Positions 51,573 to 60,225 of a DNA stretch of 64,000 bases are shown piece after piece. Below the pieces are notes generated by a model. The model searched no databases. It saw only the letters and a program-made list of their open reading frames with translations, and was not told the origin of the DNA. Origin of the DNA: Bradyrhizobium sp. sBnM-33 (lineage in GTDB: Bacteria > Pseudomonadota > Alphaproteobacteria > Rhizobiales > Xanthobacteraceae); assembly GCF_032917945.1 (NCBI RefSeq), contig NZ_CP136624.1, positions 7,316,001 to 7,380,000 of the forward strand. The letters are read 5' to 3'. The translations under genes were made by a program, and so were the position numbers. Positions within the stretch are counted from its first letter, which is position 1; every line of letters starts with the position of its first letter.

Positions 51573-51587
51573 TGTACTTATGGTACA
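51573..51587. promoter_or_regulatory. TGTAC-N5-GTACA inverted repeat, candidate operator of the MetX-like gene
   Basis: TGTACTTATGGTACA has exact 5-base arms. It lies 30 bases upstream of the start codon, a normal place for a repressor site. The nearby TetR (48945) is a possible binder, without proof. Confidence 0.45.
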
Positions 51588-51654
51588 CTATATGACTCGG
51601 ATTGCAACGGGTTTCTCCGCTGGTAGCGGCACCCTGCTCGTGCTCGCAAAATGA

Positions 51655-51688
51655 AAATTGCGCCGCGGCGGTTTCTGCGGCGCAATTT
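51655..51688. terminator. Strong bidirectional hairpin after the NCS2-like permease gene
   Basis: AAATTGCGCCGC (51655-51666) and GCGGCGCAATTT (51677-51688) form a perfect 12-base stem with a 10-base loop. Because the stem ends in A/T, each strand finishes with a short T run after the G/C part. It lies 39 bases after the permease stop. Confidence 0.82.
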
Positions 51689-51726
51689 CACACGACGTCA
51701 GATCATTGCGGACCTGCCGCCAGCGA

Positions 51727-53379
51727 TCACTCTGCCGGCGCCGCAACCGGCACTTCCGCATGCGAACGATAGGCAACGCTCGCGCTCTTCCTCGCCAGCG
51801 CGAACAGCCCCGCCGCCATCACGGCATAGGCCAGCGCCACGCCCGGCGTCACGCCGAGCCCGCCACCGATGCCGACGGCCTCGCCGTGCATGAAGCCGAA
51901 ATAGGTCATGACGGCGCCGGCCAATGCGAAGGCTGATGCCTTGGGGAAATCACGTTCGATCACGAACACGCCGATCGCGCCGAGCACGAGGCCGGCGAGA
52001 ATCGAGCCGCCGCCCATCACTTCCAGCCCGTGATAGAGCACGCCCTGTTGGGGCAGCGCGGCGATGGCGGCCGTCTTGACCGCATCGACCTTGTCGGCGG
52101 CAAGACCGCCGACGGTTTGCGCCGCAGCCATGCTCGCACCGAGCATGGTGTCGATCTGCAGTTTCGCCCATGCCGCGAGATGGGGTGTCAGCGCCAGCAC
52201 GATCGCTGGCGCGTGCTTGAGCGGCGTGGTCTGGAACGCCTGCGCGCCGATCAGCATGCCGATATAGAGCAGGATCGGCGAGATCGCGACCACGGGCACC
52301 AGCGCCAGCAGCACCGAGATGATGCCAAACCACGACAGCAGCACCACCATGATGCCAGTCGCTGCCGAATAACCGATCCGCCCGCCCATCGCTTTCCAGC
52401 CGGGATGGCCGATATAAACAGCGTTGATGAAGGGATTGCCCATCAGGCAACCGATCAGGCTGACGACACCGTCGGCGGTCAGCACCCGCGTGGTCGGATA
52501 TTCGTCGCCGGCCGCCTCCGCGCTTTCGACATTGTCCATGGCTTCGACGAGATCGTAGATGCCAAACGGGATCGCCGTCACCAGGATAATGCCGAGGAAT
52601 TCGAAACCGGAGAACACGTGACCGAAGGCAGGCAATGGCACCGAGAAGCCGAAATTGGCAAAGGCATCGCCGATGCCCTTCAGGCTCAGCCCACCAAGAC
52701 CAAGGCCGAAAAGGTTCGAACCCCAGGCGATCAGCATGCCGGCGGCGATGGCGACAAGACCCGCCGGAATCCCCTTCGGATACTTTACCCCGCCGAACCA
52801 GGCCACCAGGATGATGGCGAAGCAGATGAGCCCGATCTGCGGCGTCATGTACATTTCCAACGCGGGCCGCATCGAGATGAAGGTGACGGAGACACCGGCG
52901 AGCGTGCCGAGCAGCGCCGCGCGCGGGGTGATCTTCCTGATATAAGGCGCGATAAAGCCGCCGATCATGAGAATAAAGCTCTGGAAGAACACCCAGACCA
53001 GGCCAGCCGACCAGCCCTTGATGGGGTCGCCCGTCTTGAGCGTGATCGGCAACATGATCACGAAGGTGACGATGAACATGTGCGGCACGCTAACGCCCGA
53101 CGGCAGCGCGCAGACGTCGTCGCGGCCGGTCTTCTGCGCCAGTTTGTAGGCGAGATATGCGTAATAGAACGTCGAGAGGCACATCATCAGGCCGAGCGCC
53201 GGCAGGATGCGGCCGAATACGATGCTATCAGGCATCTTCAGCACGAAACGCAACAGCCCGGTCAGCACCAGCATGTTGACGAGGATGTTGGTGCCGAAGC
53301 CGAACAAGGCGTTCCAGTCTCCCAGCGTCCATAGCGCCGGCCTGAAAGTAGATGTACCTGATGTTCCCGTTGCGCTCAT
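51727..53379 (-). CDS. NCS2-like permease (xanthine/uracil-type membrane protein)
   Basis: The ATG at 53379 overlaps the hydrolase stop (ATGA) and gives a 550-residue protein with 12 or more hydrophobic segments. Recognisable parts are [22 protein letters not shown], the charged loop [27 protein letters not shown] (a substrate-site region in NCS2 relatives) and [23 protein letters not shown]2 proteins carry purines, uracil or related rings by proton symport. The tight coupling to a biuret-hydrolase-like gene suggests uptake of a triazine or ureide breakdown product. Confidence 0.82.
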   Translation of the reverse strand: MSATGTSGTSTFRPALWTLGDWNALFGFGTNILVNMLVLTGLLRFVLKMPDSIVFGRILPALGLMMCLSTFYYAYLAYKLAQKTGRDDVCALPSGVSVPHMFIVTFVIMLPITLKTGDPIKGWSAGLVWVFFQSFILMIGGFIAPYIRKITPRAALLGTLAGVSVTFISMRPALEMYMTPQIGLICFAIILVAWFGGVKYPKGIPAGLVAIAAGMLIAWGSNLFGLGLGGLSLKGIGDAFANFGFSVPLPAFGHVFSGFEFLGIILVTAIPFGIYDLVEAMDNVESAEAAGDEYPTTRVLTADGVVSLIGCLMGNPFINAVYIGHPGWKAMGGRIGYSAATGIMVVLLSWFGIISVLLALVPVVAISPILLYIGMLIGAQAFQTTPLKHAPAIVLALTPHLAAWAKLQIDTMLGASMAAAQTVGGLAADKVDAVKTAAIAALPQQGVLYHGLEVMGGGSILAGLVLGAIGVFVIERDFPKASAFALAGAVMTYFGFMHGEAVGIGGGLGVTPGVALAYAVMAAGLFALARKSASVAYRSHAEVPVAAPAE

Positions 53380-54086
53380 CGTGATGCCCCCGCTACTGCC
53401 GTTATTGGAATCTCCGGTGAAATCGCCTTGAGCACCGCGGCTGAATCCGAAACCCAGCCGAAGATGCCGCCCTGCGCCTTGATCATTTTCAGGCCCATGT
53501 CGTGGAATTCGGGAAAGTAGGACGCGCAGCAATCGGCCAGCACCACGCAGCGATAGCCGCGGTCGTTGGCTTCGCGCACGGTGGTGTTGACGCAGACCTC
53601 AGTGGTGACGCCGCAGACCAGCAAGTTCTCGATGCCATAGCGCTGCAGCACGTCGCCGAGCTCGGTGGCGTAGAACGCGCCCTTGCCCGGCTTGTCGATC
53701 ACGATCTCGCTGTCGAGCGGATAGAGCTCAGGAATGATGTCATGGCCGGCTTCGCCGCGAATGAGAATCCGTCCCATCGGTCCGGGATCGCCGATGCGCA
53801 AGGACGGCGCGCCGCGCTCGACCTTGGCCGGGGGCGCGTCGGAAAGATCGGGCAGATGGCCCTCGCGGGTGTGGATGACCAGCATGCCGGCCGCGCGCGC
53901 CGCATCCAGCACGGCCGCGATCGGCTTTACTGCGCGCGCGAGCTGGCTGACGTCGTTACCCAGCGTTTCGCCGAAGCCGCCTGGCTCCATGAAATCGCGC
54001 TGCATGTCGATGATGAGAAGCGCGGTCGCCGCCCAGTCGAGTTCGATCGGCTCCGGCTCCGCTGCGAGCTTTGCTGAGTTCGCCAT
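53376..54086 (-). CDS. Cysteine hydrolase, biuret-hydrolase-like (isochorismatase superfamily)
   Basis: The 236-residue enzyme has the catalytic triad D27 ([10 protein letters not shown]), a Lys in the [12 protein letters not shown] loop (K132 or K135) and C165 (GVTTEVCVN). Long segments ([50 protein letters not shown]) match what I recall of biuret hydrolase BiuH from Rhizobium, which cleaves biuret to allophanate. Ureidoacrylate and triuret hydrolases are close alternatives. It precedes and overlaps the NCS2-like permease. A LysR gene lies upstream on the same strand, with a GntR-like palindrome between. Confidence 0.85.
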   Translation of the reverse strand: MANSAKLAAEPEPIELDWAATALLIIDMQRDFMEPGGFGETLGNDVSQLARAVKPIAAVLDAARAAGMLVIHTREGHLPDLSDAPPAKVERGAPSLRIGDPGPMGRILIRGEAGHDIIPELYPLDSEIVIDKPGKGAFYATELGDVLQRYGIENLLVCGVTTEVCVNTTVREANDRGYRCVVLADCCASYFPEFHDMGLKMIKAQGGIFGWVSDSAAVLKAISPEIPITAVAGASR

Positions 54087-54143
54087 GACGTACGCGCCCC
54101 GAACGAGAGAACTCCTCGGGAGAAATCAAGCAAGGCGCGTGCC

Positions 54144-54155
54144 ATTGTGTACAAT
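54144..54155. promoter_or_regulatory. ATTGTGTACAAT inverted repeat upstream of the biuret-hydrolase-like gene
   Basis: ATTGT and ACAAT are exact inverted arms around GT, 58 bases upstream of the start codon. The core recalls the TTGTACACAA site at the nicotinate promoter. A FadR-type GntR protein encoded elsewhere could bind it. Confidence 0.45.
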
Positions 54156-54262
54156 TGGGTCGAGCGGTAGCTCTTGAGAAAATCAGCCGCGTTGTCAGTC
54201 CGTTACTTGCGGATACTGATCTCGGCCTGCCTTCACCAAACGCACCACAAGCGAGCAGTTGC

Positions 54263-55264
54263 TCATTGGCTGTGCACACGGCGATGACGCTTGCCCGATC
54301 GAAGAACTGATGATCCGGCGTTTCCCGGTTGCACCTGTCCAAGCAACTGGACCAGCCAGGCAAGACCGGCATCCATCATCGCCACTTTCGGAAGGACGAT
54401 GTTGATCGAGAAGCGCGGCAGCGGCAGCGGCGCCTTGACGGCGACGACGTCGAAGCGGGCGCCGTAGATCTCCAGAAATCGTCTCGGCAGCGCAGAGACC
54501 ATTTCGGTTTCGGCCAGCATCGAAAGGGCAAAACTGAAGTTTGGCACGGTCAGGGCCACGCGCCGCGTCAGGCCTTTCCTGGCGAGTTCAACATCCACGA
54601 ATCCGGTAACATCTCCGGTATGCGAAACGACGAGATGCTCCATCTCGCAGTAGCGCTTGAGGGTCGGATTACGCTGGAACGAATGCCCGTTTCTAACGGC
54701 GATGACGAACTCTTCCTCATAGAGCTTCTGTTTATGGAAACGGACAGGAATATCGTCGAACGGAATGATCGCGATATCCATCGTCTGGTCTTCGAGCTCC
54801 TTCAACGCGTCCTTCCACGCAAGGTGAATAGCCGTGAAGCCTTGCGTCGGTAGCAGCTGCCGGATACCCACGTCGACGCTCGGCGCCACCTCCCGCAACC
54901 TCTCCAACAGCGAAGGCAGGATGACCGAGGAAACTCCATCCGGCGCGCCAATCACGAAACGGCGCGTCGAATGCCGCGGGTCAAACGGTGTAGCCGTCGA
55001 AACGATGCCGCGGATACGCGCGAGAATTTCAGCCACTGACGGCGCGAGCTGCGAGGCGCGCTCGGTCGGAACGACGCCTTTCGGGGTCTTGAGAAACAAG
55101 GGATCGCCAAGCAGCGTTCGCAAACGGCCAAGGCCATGGCTGATAGCCGACGGCGAAAGGTGCAGCCGCTCTGCCGAGCGGCCGACATGCCGCTCCTGAA
55201 AGACAATCTCGAACAGTACGAGAAGGTTGAGATCAATCCGGGAAAGGTCAGTTTCGTTCAGCAT
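54263..55264 (-). CDS. LysR family transcriptional regulator
   Basis: A 333-residue regulator with the N-terminal winged helix (DLNLLVLFEIVFQERHVGRSAERLHLSPSAISHGLGRLRTLLGDPLF) in the NodD-like arrangement, and a periplasmic-binding-protein-like effector domain (about 95-300, starting RRFVIGAPDGVSSVILPSLLERL). It is divergent from a SnoaL-like exported protein across a short promoter with an inverted repeat. The biuret-hydrolase/permease pair lies behind it on the same strand. It may control one or both. Confidence 0.93.
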   Translation of the reverse strand: MLNETDLSRIDLNLLVLFEIVFQERHVGRSAERLHLSPSAISHGLGRLRTLLGDPLFLKTPKGVVPTERASQLAPSVAEILARIRGIVSTATPFDPRHSTRRFVIGAPDGVSSVILPSLLERLREVAPSVDVGIRQLLPTQGFTAIHLAWKDALKELEDQTMDIAIIPFDDIPVRFHKQKLYEEEFVIAVRNGHSFQRNPTLKRYCEMEHLVVSHTGDVTGFVDVELARKGLTRRVALTVPNFSFALSMLAETEMVSALPRRFLEIYGARFDVVAVKAPLPLPRFSINIVLPKVAMMDAGLAWLVQLLGQVQPGNAGSSVLRSGKRHRRVHSQ

Positions 55265-55265
55265 A

Positions 55266-55295
55266 ATGCTGAAATCATATCACTGGATTCAGCAT
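55266..55295. promoter_or_regulatory. ATGCTGAA-N14-TTCAGCAT inverted repeat in the LysR divergent promoter
   Basis: Exact 8-base arms (55266-55273 and 55288-55295) begin two bases from the LysR start codon. The layout fits an autoregulatory LysR site controlling both the regulator and the gene at 55360. Confidence 0.6.
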
Positions 55296-55359
55296 GATTG
55301 AAATGAGATTTGGGCGGTACCGCCGGTCAGCCGGCCCAACCCAAAAGGAAAGACACGAA

Positions 55360-55908
55360 ATGCTCAAATCGAACATCTGGAGACACTTGGCGCTGAAAGC
55401 CGCACTCGCAATGCCGCTGTCGGCCAGCGCCGCAGAGGCCCCAACGTCAGCAAGTTGGGACCAGGAGCTCGCCGACCTCATCAGCAAGACCGAGGCTCAG
55501 GCTTCGGCTTTCATGCGCGGCGACATGGACAAATGGTCCGGTCTGGTGCGCATCGCAGAAGAGTTTACGCTGATGCAGCCGTTTGGCGGCGAGGCCAGCC
55601 GAGGTTTTGACATGAGTCCCGAGCGGCTGGCGCGGCTCGCCAGCACCTTTGGGAACGGCGATGCCAAGCTCGAACTCGTCCAAGCGTATGCGTCGAACGA
55701 TCTGGTCGTTCTAGCCATGATCGAGCGTCAACACGGCGAAGTCGGCGGTTTGCCGAACCAGGACTGGTCACTTCGTGTGACGCAGGTCTACCGCAGGCAA
55801 GGCGGGCAGTGGTGGCTGGTTCACCGCCATGCCGACCCGCTCGTGCGCCCTGTCGGACTTGAGACCGCGGCCGCGTTGGCCCGCGGCGCCAATCTCGATG
55901 GGCGGTAA
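55360..55908 (+). CDS. Exported SnoaL/DUF4440-like protein
   Basis: The ATG at 55360, with AAAAGGAAAG upstream, gives 182 residues with a signal-like leader (MLKSNIWRHLALKAALAMPL, cleavage near ASAAEA). An NTF2-like domain follows: DLISKTEAQASAFMRGDMDKW, EFTLMQPFGGEASRG, and strands LELVQAYASNDLVVLAMIERQ and WSLRVTQVYRRQGGQWWLVHRHADPLV. The role is unknown; such proteins are often small periplasmic isomerases or binding proteins. The longer frame starting at 55294 is inside the LysR operator and is not chosen. Confidence 0.82.
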   Translation: MLKSNIWRHLALKAALAMPLSASAAEAPTSASWDQELADLISKTEAQASAFMRGDMDKWSGLVRIAEEFTLMQPFGGEASRGFDMSPERLARLASTFGNGDAKLELVQAYASNDLVVLAMIERQHGEVGGLPNQDWSLRVTQVYRRQGGQWWLVHRHADPLVRPVGLETAAALARGANLDGR

Positions 55909-55958
55909 CGATTCTCAGTTCTTTGCCATCTCCGGCGGCCGACAAGAAATGAGGCCGC

Positions 55959-57329
55959 CTAGCTCCCGTTAAGCAGCGGTTTCCCGAATGCCCGCCGCCA
56001 GACCGACAGAAAACGCGGAAACCAGGAGTGGGCATCTGCGCTCTGATAGGCCCATGTGCGATATTTCTGACCCTTTTCGGACAAGAGCTCCTGATATCCG
56101 CCGTGCGTTTCGGTCGCAGTACGAATGTCCCTCAATATATCGCAGGCGTAGGACCTATAGTTGTCGGTGCCGGAGTGTTCATCGTACTCCAGCATGCGAT
56201 CGGCGAATTCGACGTTGAACGTCGGCCAGGACGAACGCCCCTGGTAGGCGGGTGCTGCGATCTTGTGGATCATCTTGTTCAGCGGGTTATCCGCGGACAC
56301 CAGGAAATGAGACGTACCTGGTACTCGAAATCGCGGTTCGGCGAGTATCAAATCTGTCGTTGCCGCGAACAACGCGCGTTCACCCTCGTCGCTCAAATCC
56401 CAAAATCCGCGGTGCACGTTGACGAAATCGAGCGCAATGGCAGACGCCGGCAGCTCGCTGCCGGAGTGCAAGGCATGCCTGATATAGCCGGGTTTGCCGA
56501 ACAACCGGAGCAGCTCCTTTTTGTATTGCGGGAGTTCGCGGCCGAGCACAGCTTCCAGGTCGGTCCGATCGATCACCCCGAGTTCTATCCCGCGGATAAA
56601 AGTCGCGTAAACGCATGCATTGGTGACAAAGCGCCTGCGTTCGGCGCGGGTATCGGTTGCCGCGGAACGCGGTGCGCTGACGTCACACAGCAAAGCGCTG
56701 ACGCCGCCGTCCTCGAACGGCTCCAGCGCTTCCGCAAGCTGAAGTATCGCTTTCTTCAGGTCCTCGCGATACTCCGCCAGCAGCAGACGCCCGGCATGCG
56801 CGCCTTGCGACATCGCCAGATACGCAGATGCCCTTTGGTCCGCCCGAATGATCTGCTCGAGACCTGCGAGGATGCCCAGCAGAGTATCCGAAGGCAGCGA
56901 AAAGTAGTTGATGCCGATGTACCGGTCGCGGCCAGCCGGAATAATCGTGGTCGTGACGACATTGGCGCGAACGGCCTCCAACATCAGCCGGACGCTTTTC
57001 TCGAGCAAGCGAACCCGGCGGATGGCATCGTCGGAATCCATGATGGTCTCGGGATCTAGAACATCGGGATAGAACCAGGCGAAGTCCCGCGGGTAGTAGG
57101 CGGTTGCGTGCGGCGCCCCCGTGACGAGAAAGGCTTCCTGCGGAGAAAATGCGCTGTCGATCGCGTGCCGGTACAGCTCATCGATGCCCTGCGAAAGGCG
57201 ATGGGCTTTTCTCAGGAACCGGTCGCTGAGAAAATTGACGGCCTGAATGCCGTTGGCGATGCAGCTCGCAAACAGTCCCTGATAAAACCGGTACTCGCGA
57301 TGTGATGGAAATGAAATATCACTATTCAT
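55959..57329 (-). CDS. Protein of unknown function, possible six-hairpin glycosidase fold
   Basis: The 456-residue protein has no signal peptide and is mainly helical. I recognise no family with confidence. Segments such as HATAYYPRDFAWFYPDVLDP near the N-terminal third, regularly spaced helices, and a terminal GGYQELLSEKGQKYRTWAYQ with SADAHSWFPRF recall (alpha/alpha)6 glycoside hydrolases, whose catalytic acids often sit in such RDF and YxE contexts. Around it are a LysR pair and a ureide operon, neither of which explains it. No glycan-related gene is near. Confidence 0.75.
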   Translation of the reverse strand: MNSDISFPSHREYRFYQGLFASCIANGIQAVNFLSDRFLRKAHRLSQGIDELYRHAIDSAFSPQEAFLVTGAPHATAYYPRDFAWFYPDVLDPETIMDSDDAIRRVRLLEKSVRLMLEAVRANVVTTTIIPAGRDRYIGINYFSLPSDTLLGILAGLEQIIRADQRASAYLAMSQGAHAGRLLLAEYREDLKKAILQLAEALEPFEDGGVSALLCDVSAPRSAATDTRAERRRFVTNACVYATFIRGIELGVIDRTDLEAVLGRELPQYKKELLRLFGKPGYIRHALHSGSELPASAIALDFVNVHRGFWDLSDEGERALFAATTDLILAEPRFRVPGTSHFLVSADNPLNKMIHKIAAPAYQGRSSWPTFNVEFADRMLEYDEHSGTDNYRSYACDILRDIRTATETHGGYQELLSEKGQKYRTWAYQSADAHSWFPRFLSVWRRAFGKPLLNGS

Positions 57330-57508
57330 AGGCGTGGATGATCGATGTCCGAGGCTTCGAGATCACGCGTTGGTACCCAAACAGGATTGATTCGTCTCTC
57401 CGCGAAAGCGCGGGTAACCTGTCACCAAACTGTCATGTTGCTCGATCTTGGCATTGAGCAGGATCCGCTGCAAGCCAATAGCTACCCCTGCCCGTCCGCT
57501 TCCTTTGT

Positions 57509-58735
57509 TTAGCTCCGCGGCCGGAAATTCTCGATCAGCCGCAGCAGTACGCGCGCGCCTGCATCCGCGTCGGCAAGTTCGACATGCTCGGCCGGGTTAT
57601 GGCTGATGCCACCGCGGCAGCGCACGAACAGCATGGCGACATCGGCGATATCGATCATCGCCATGCCGTCATGCCCTGCCCCGCTCGGCAGTTCGAACAC
57701 GCCGTAGCCTTCGGCCGCAACCGCTTCCGCGACCTGCGCTTTCAGCCATGGCGCGCAGGGCACGGTGCGGTTCTCATGGGTAACATCGATCTGCAGCGAC
57801 AGCTCACGGCGCTTTGCGATCGCCTCGATCTGTCGCACGATCTCGGCGACGGCCCGCTTGCGGTGCAGATCGGCCGGCGCGCGGATGTCGAGCGTGAAGG
57901 AGACTCGACCCGGAATGACGTTGGTCGCGCCGGGCGACGCGTTGATCACGCCCACGGTGCCGACCAGACCGACGCCATCGCCCTTGCAGAATTGCTCGAC
58001 CGCGACGATGCATTCGGCAGCGCCCGCCAGCGCGTCGCGCCGCAGCGCCATCGGCACCGTGCCGGCATGGCCGGCCATGCCGGAGAGATTTGCGGCGAGC
58101 CGCGTGGCGCCCGCGATCGCCGTCACTACGCCGACAGGAATGTTTTGCTGTTCCAACACCGGCCCCTGCTCGATGTGCAGTTCGACATAGGCATGCAGCT
58201 CGGGGCGGGTGCGCGCCGCCGCACCGATCTGGCCAGGGTCAAGGCCGAATTGCACCATGGCCTCGCGCATGGTGAGCCCGTCACGGTCGCGCGCGTCGAG
58301 CACACTTGCGTCGAAGGTGCCCGCGACCGCCCGGCTGCCGAGCAGCGTGGAGGCAAACCGCACGCCCTCTTCATCGGCGAAACCGACGATCTCGATCGCA
58401 AACGGCAGCCGCACGCCGCGCCGGTTCAGATCGGCGACGCAGGCAACCGCCGTGATCACCCCAAGCGGCCCGTCCCATTTGCCGGCATCGCGCACGGTGT
58501 CGTAGTGCGAGCCCAGCATCAGGCAGGGCAATCCCGGGCGGTCGCCCTCGTAACGGCCGCAGACATTGCCGATGGCGTCGAGATGCGCTTCCATGCCGGC
58601 ATCCCGCATCCACGACAGAATGAGATCGCCCGCGGTGCGGTGGTCGGGCGAAAGGAATATCCGCGTCAGATTATCGCCTGTCTCGGAAATCGTCCCGAGC
58701 TGGTTGATCCGGCTTACGATTTCGTCGCCGAGCAT
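57509..58735 (-). CDS. Allantoate amidohydrolase-like M20 family zinc hydrolase
   Basis: The enzyme is probably allantoate amidohydrolase or a ureidoglycolate/N-carbamoyl amino acid hydrolase of the same group. From ATG 58735 it has 408 residues; a start at 58762 adds nine residues and would overlap the preceding gene by 23 bases. Metal ligands are in GSHYDTV and GPLGV, catalytic Glu in GFADEEGVRF, and further ligands in ELHIEQGPVLE and GGISHNPAEH. The dimerisation insert (IAGATRLAANLSGMAGHAGT, TNVIPGRVSFTLDIRAP) is present. It lies four bases after the PuuE-type gene. Confidence 0.87.
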   Translation of the reverse strand: MLGDEIVSRINQLGTISETGDNLTRIFLSPDHRTAGDLILSWMRDAGMEAHLDAIGNVCGRYEGDRPGLPCLMLGSHYDTVRDAGKWDGPLGVITAVACVADLNRRGVRLPFAIEIVGFADEEGVRFASTLLGSRAVAGTFDASVLDARDRDGLTMREAMVQFGLDPGQIGAAARTRPELHAYVELHIEQGPVLEQQNIPVGVVTAIAGATRLAANLSGMAGHAGTVPMALRRDALAGAAECIVAVEQFCKGDGVGLVGTVGVINASPGATNVIPGRVSFTLDIRAPADLHRKRAVAEIVRQIEAIAKRRELSLQIDVTHENRTVPCAPWLKAQVAEAVAAEGYGVFELPSGAGHDGMAMIDIADVAMLFVRCRGGISHNPAEHVELADADAGARVLLRLIENFRPRS

Positions 58736-58739
58736 TGCT

Positions 58740-59678
58740 TCATCCGATATCGAAGGCGTCATCGGCGAGATGCGAGAGGTTAGCGTGCCAGTGCTGCGCG
58801 ATCTGCAGCCGCGTCGGCACCCAGACCCGCTCGTGCTTTCCGATGTAGTCGAGGAAGCGCATCAGCGAGGCCGCGCGGCCGGGCCGGCCGACGACCCGGC
58901 AATGCAGGCCGACCGACATCATCTTCGGCGCGCTCTCGCCTTCCGCATAAAGAACGTCAAAACTGTCCTTGAGGTAGGTGAAGAATTCATCGCCGCCGCC
59001 AAAGCCCTGCGCGTTGACAAACCGCATGTCATTGGCGTCGAGCGTATAGGGGATGACCAGATGCGGCTTGGAGCCCCGCGACTTGATCCAGTACGGCAGG
59101 TCATCGGCATAGGAGTCGCTGAGGTAAAGCAGACCGCCGGCCTCCATCAGAAGCCGCAACGTGTTGATCGAGGTGCGTCCGGTGTACCAGCCGAGCGGGC
59201 GCTGCCCCGTCGCCTCGGTGTGGACGCGGATCGCCGCCGCGATCTCGGTGCGCTCCTCGTTCTCCGACATGTCCTTGTGCTCGATCCATCTGAGGCTGTG
59301 GCTGGCGATGTCCCAGCCGGCCTCCTTCATGGCAGCAACCACGTCGGGGTTTCGCTGCAACGCCTTGGCGACGCCGAACACCGTGACCGGCAAATTGCGC
59401 TCGGTGAACGCTCGCCACAGCCGCCAACAGCCGGCGCGCGAGCCATATTCGAACATCGACTCGATGTTGGCGTGGCGCTGTCCGGGCCAGGGCTGTGCGC
59501 CCAGCACGTCTGACAAAAAAGCCTCCGAGGCACGATCGCCGTCGAGAACATTGTTCTCGCCGCCTTCCTCGAAATTGACCACGAACTGCACCGCAACCCG
59601 GGCGTTGCCGGGCCACTTCGGATCGGGCGGGTTGCGCCCGTAGCCGCGGAAGTCGCGCGGGTAGGCCGGCGCGGCCAT
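58740..59678 (-). CDS. puuE: Allantoinase, PuuE / polysaccharide-deacetylase-like type
   Basis: The ATG at 59678 (MAAPAYPRDFRGYGRNPPDP) gives 312 residues. PuuE enzymes open the hydantoin ring of allantoin to allantoate and need no metal, unlike classical AllB. Family segments are RVAVQFVVNFEEGGENNVLDGD, MFEYGSRAGCWRLWRAF, WDIASHSLRWIEHKDMSENEE and GWYTGRTSINTLRLLMEAGG. It stands between a DUF3830 gene and an allantoate-amidohydrolase-like gene. This fits consecutive ring opening and amide cleavage in ureide breakdown. Confidence 0.9.
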   Translation of the reverse strand: MAAPAYPRDFRGYGRNPPDPKWPGNARVAVQFVVNFEEGGENNVLDGDRASEAFLSDVLGAQPWPGQRHANIESMFEYGSRAGCWRLWRAFTERNLPVTVFGVAKALQRNPDVVAAMKEAGWDIASHSLRWIEHKDMSENEERTEIAAAIRVHTEATGQRPLGWYTGRTSINTLRLLMEAGGLLYLSDSYADDLPYWIKSRGSKPHLVIPYTLDANDMRFVNAQGFGGGDEFFTYLKDSFDVLYAEGESAPKMMSVGLHCRVVGRPGRAASLMRFLDYIGKHERVWVPTRLQIAQHWHANLSHLADDAFDIG

Positions 59679-59680
59679 GA

Positions 59681-60094
59681 TCAGACTTCCTCGAAGCGGA
59701 TTTTCTGCGCGCCCTTCCACAGCACGGTCTTGCCGAATGCGGTCAGGTTCTCCAGCCCCGAAGTCAGGGTGATGAAATGATTGCCGGCGAGCTGGCCCAT
59801 CTTGCTCGCAAAATGCACGCCGCCATAGGCCAGCAGGATTTCGGTCTCGCTGATGCCGCCGGGATACAGAATGATCTGGCCGGGCGCGGGATAGCTGGTG
59901 TGGTTCTCGTAGGAGACGCCGAAGTCGAGATCGCCGAGCGGCATCCAGACACCCTCGCCGCTCCAGCGGACATGGATCGCCTGGCTCTCGAACGGCATCG
60001 CCTTGCGAAAGGCGGCAACCGTCTTCGGCGCCAGTTGCTCCTCGAAGCGGGCCTGGAAAGTAAATTCACCGGCGCGGACAATCAGTTGGCTCAT
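59681..60094 (-). CDS. DUF3830 family protein (cyclophilin-like fold)
   Basis: The 137-residue protein matches DUF3830 throughout: ARFEEQLAPKTVAAFRKAMPFESQAIHVRWSGEGVW, then SYENHTSYPAPGQIILYPGG and ILLAYGGVHFASKMGQLAGNHF. The fold resembles cyclophilin but lacks proven activity. It leads the ureide operon, two bases before the PuuE-type gene, so a binding or hydrolytic step on a ureide or hydantoin-like ring is likely. It may open or isomerise the preceding compound; this is inference. Confidence 0.88.
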   Translation of the reverse strand: MSQLIVRAGEFTFQARFEEQLAPKTVAAFRKAMPFESQAIHVRWSGEGVWMPLGDLDFGVSYENHTSYPAPGQIILYPGGISETEILLAYGGVHFASKMGQLAGNHFITLTSGLENLTAFGKTVLWKGAQKIRFEEV

Positions 60095-60225
60095 CGATCT
60101 CTTCTTCTGGATGCATTTGCTGAAGTGGTTCAGCCGTATCCATTACAGCCCGAACAAGCGGACGCAAGGCCTCATTCGGCAGTTTCGGCGAGGCCGTCGG
60201 ACCCGGAAGTTCGCCTGTGCAGGAC

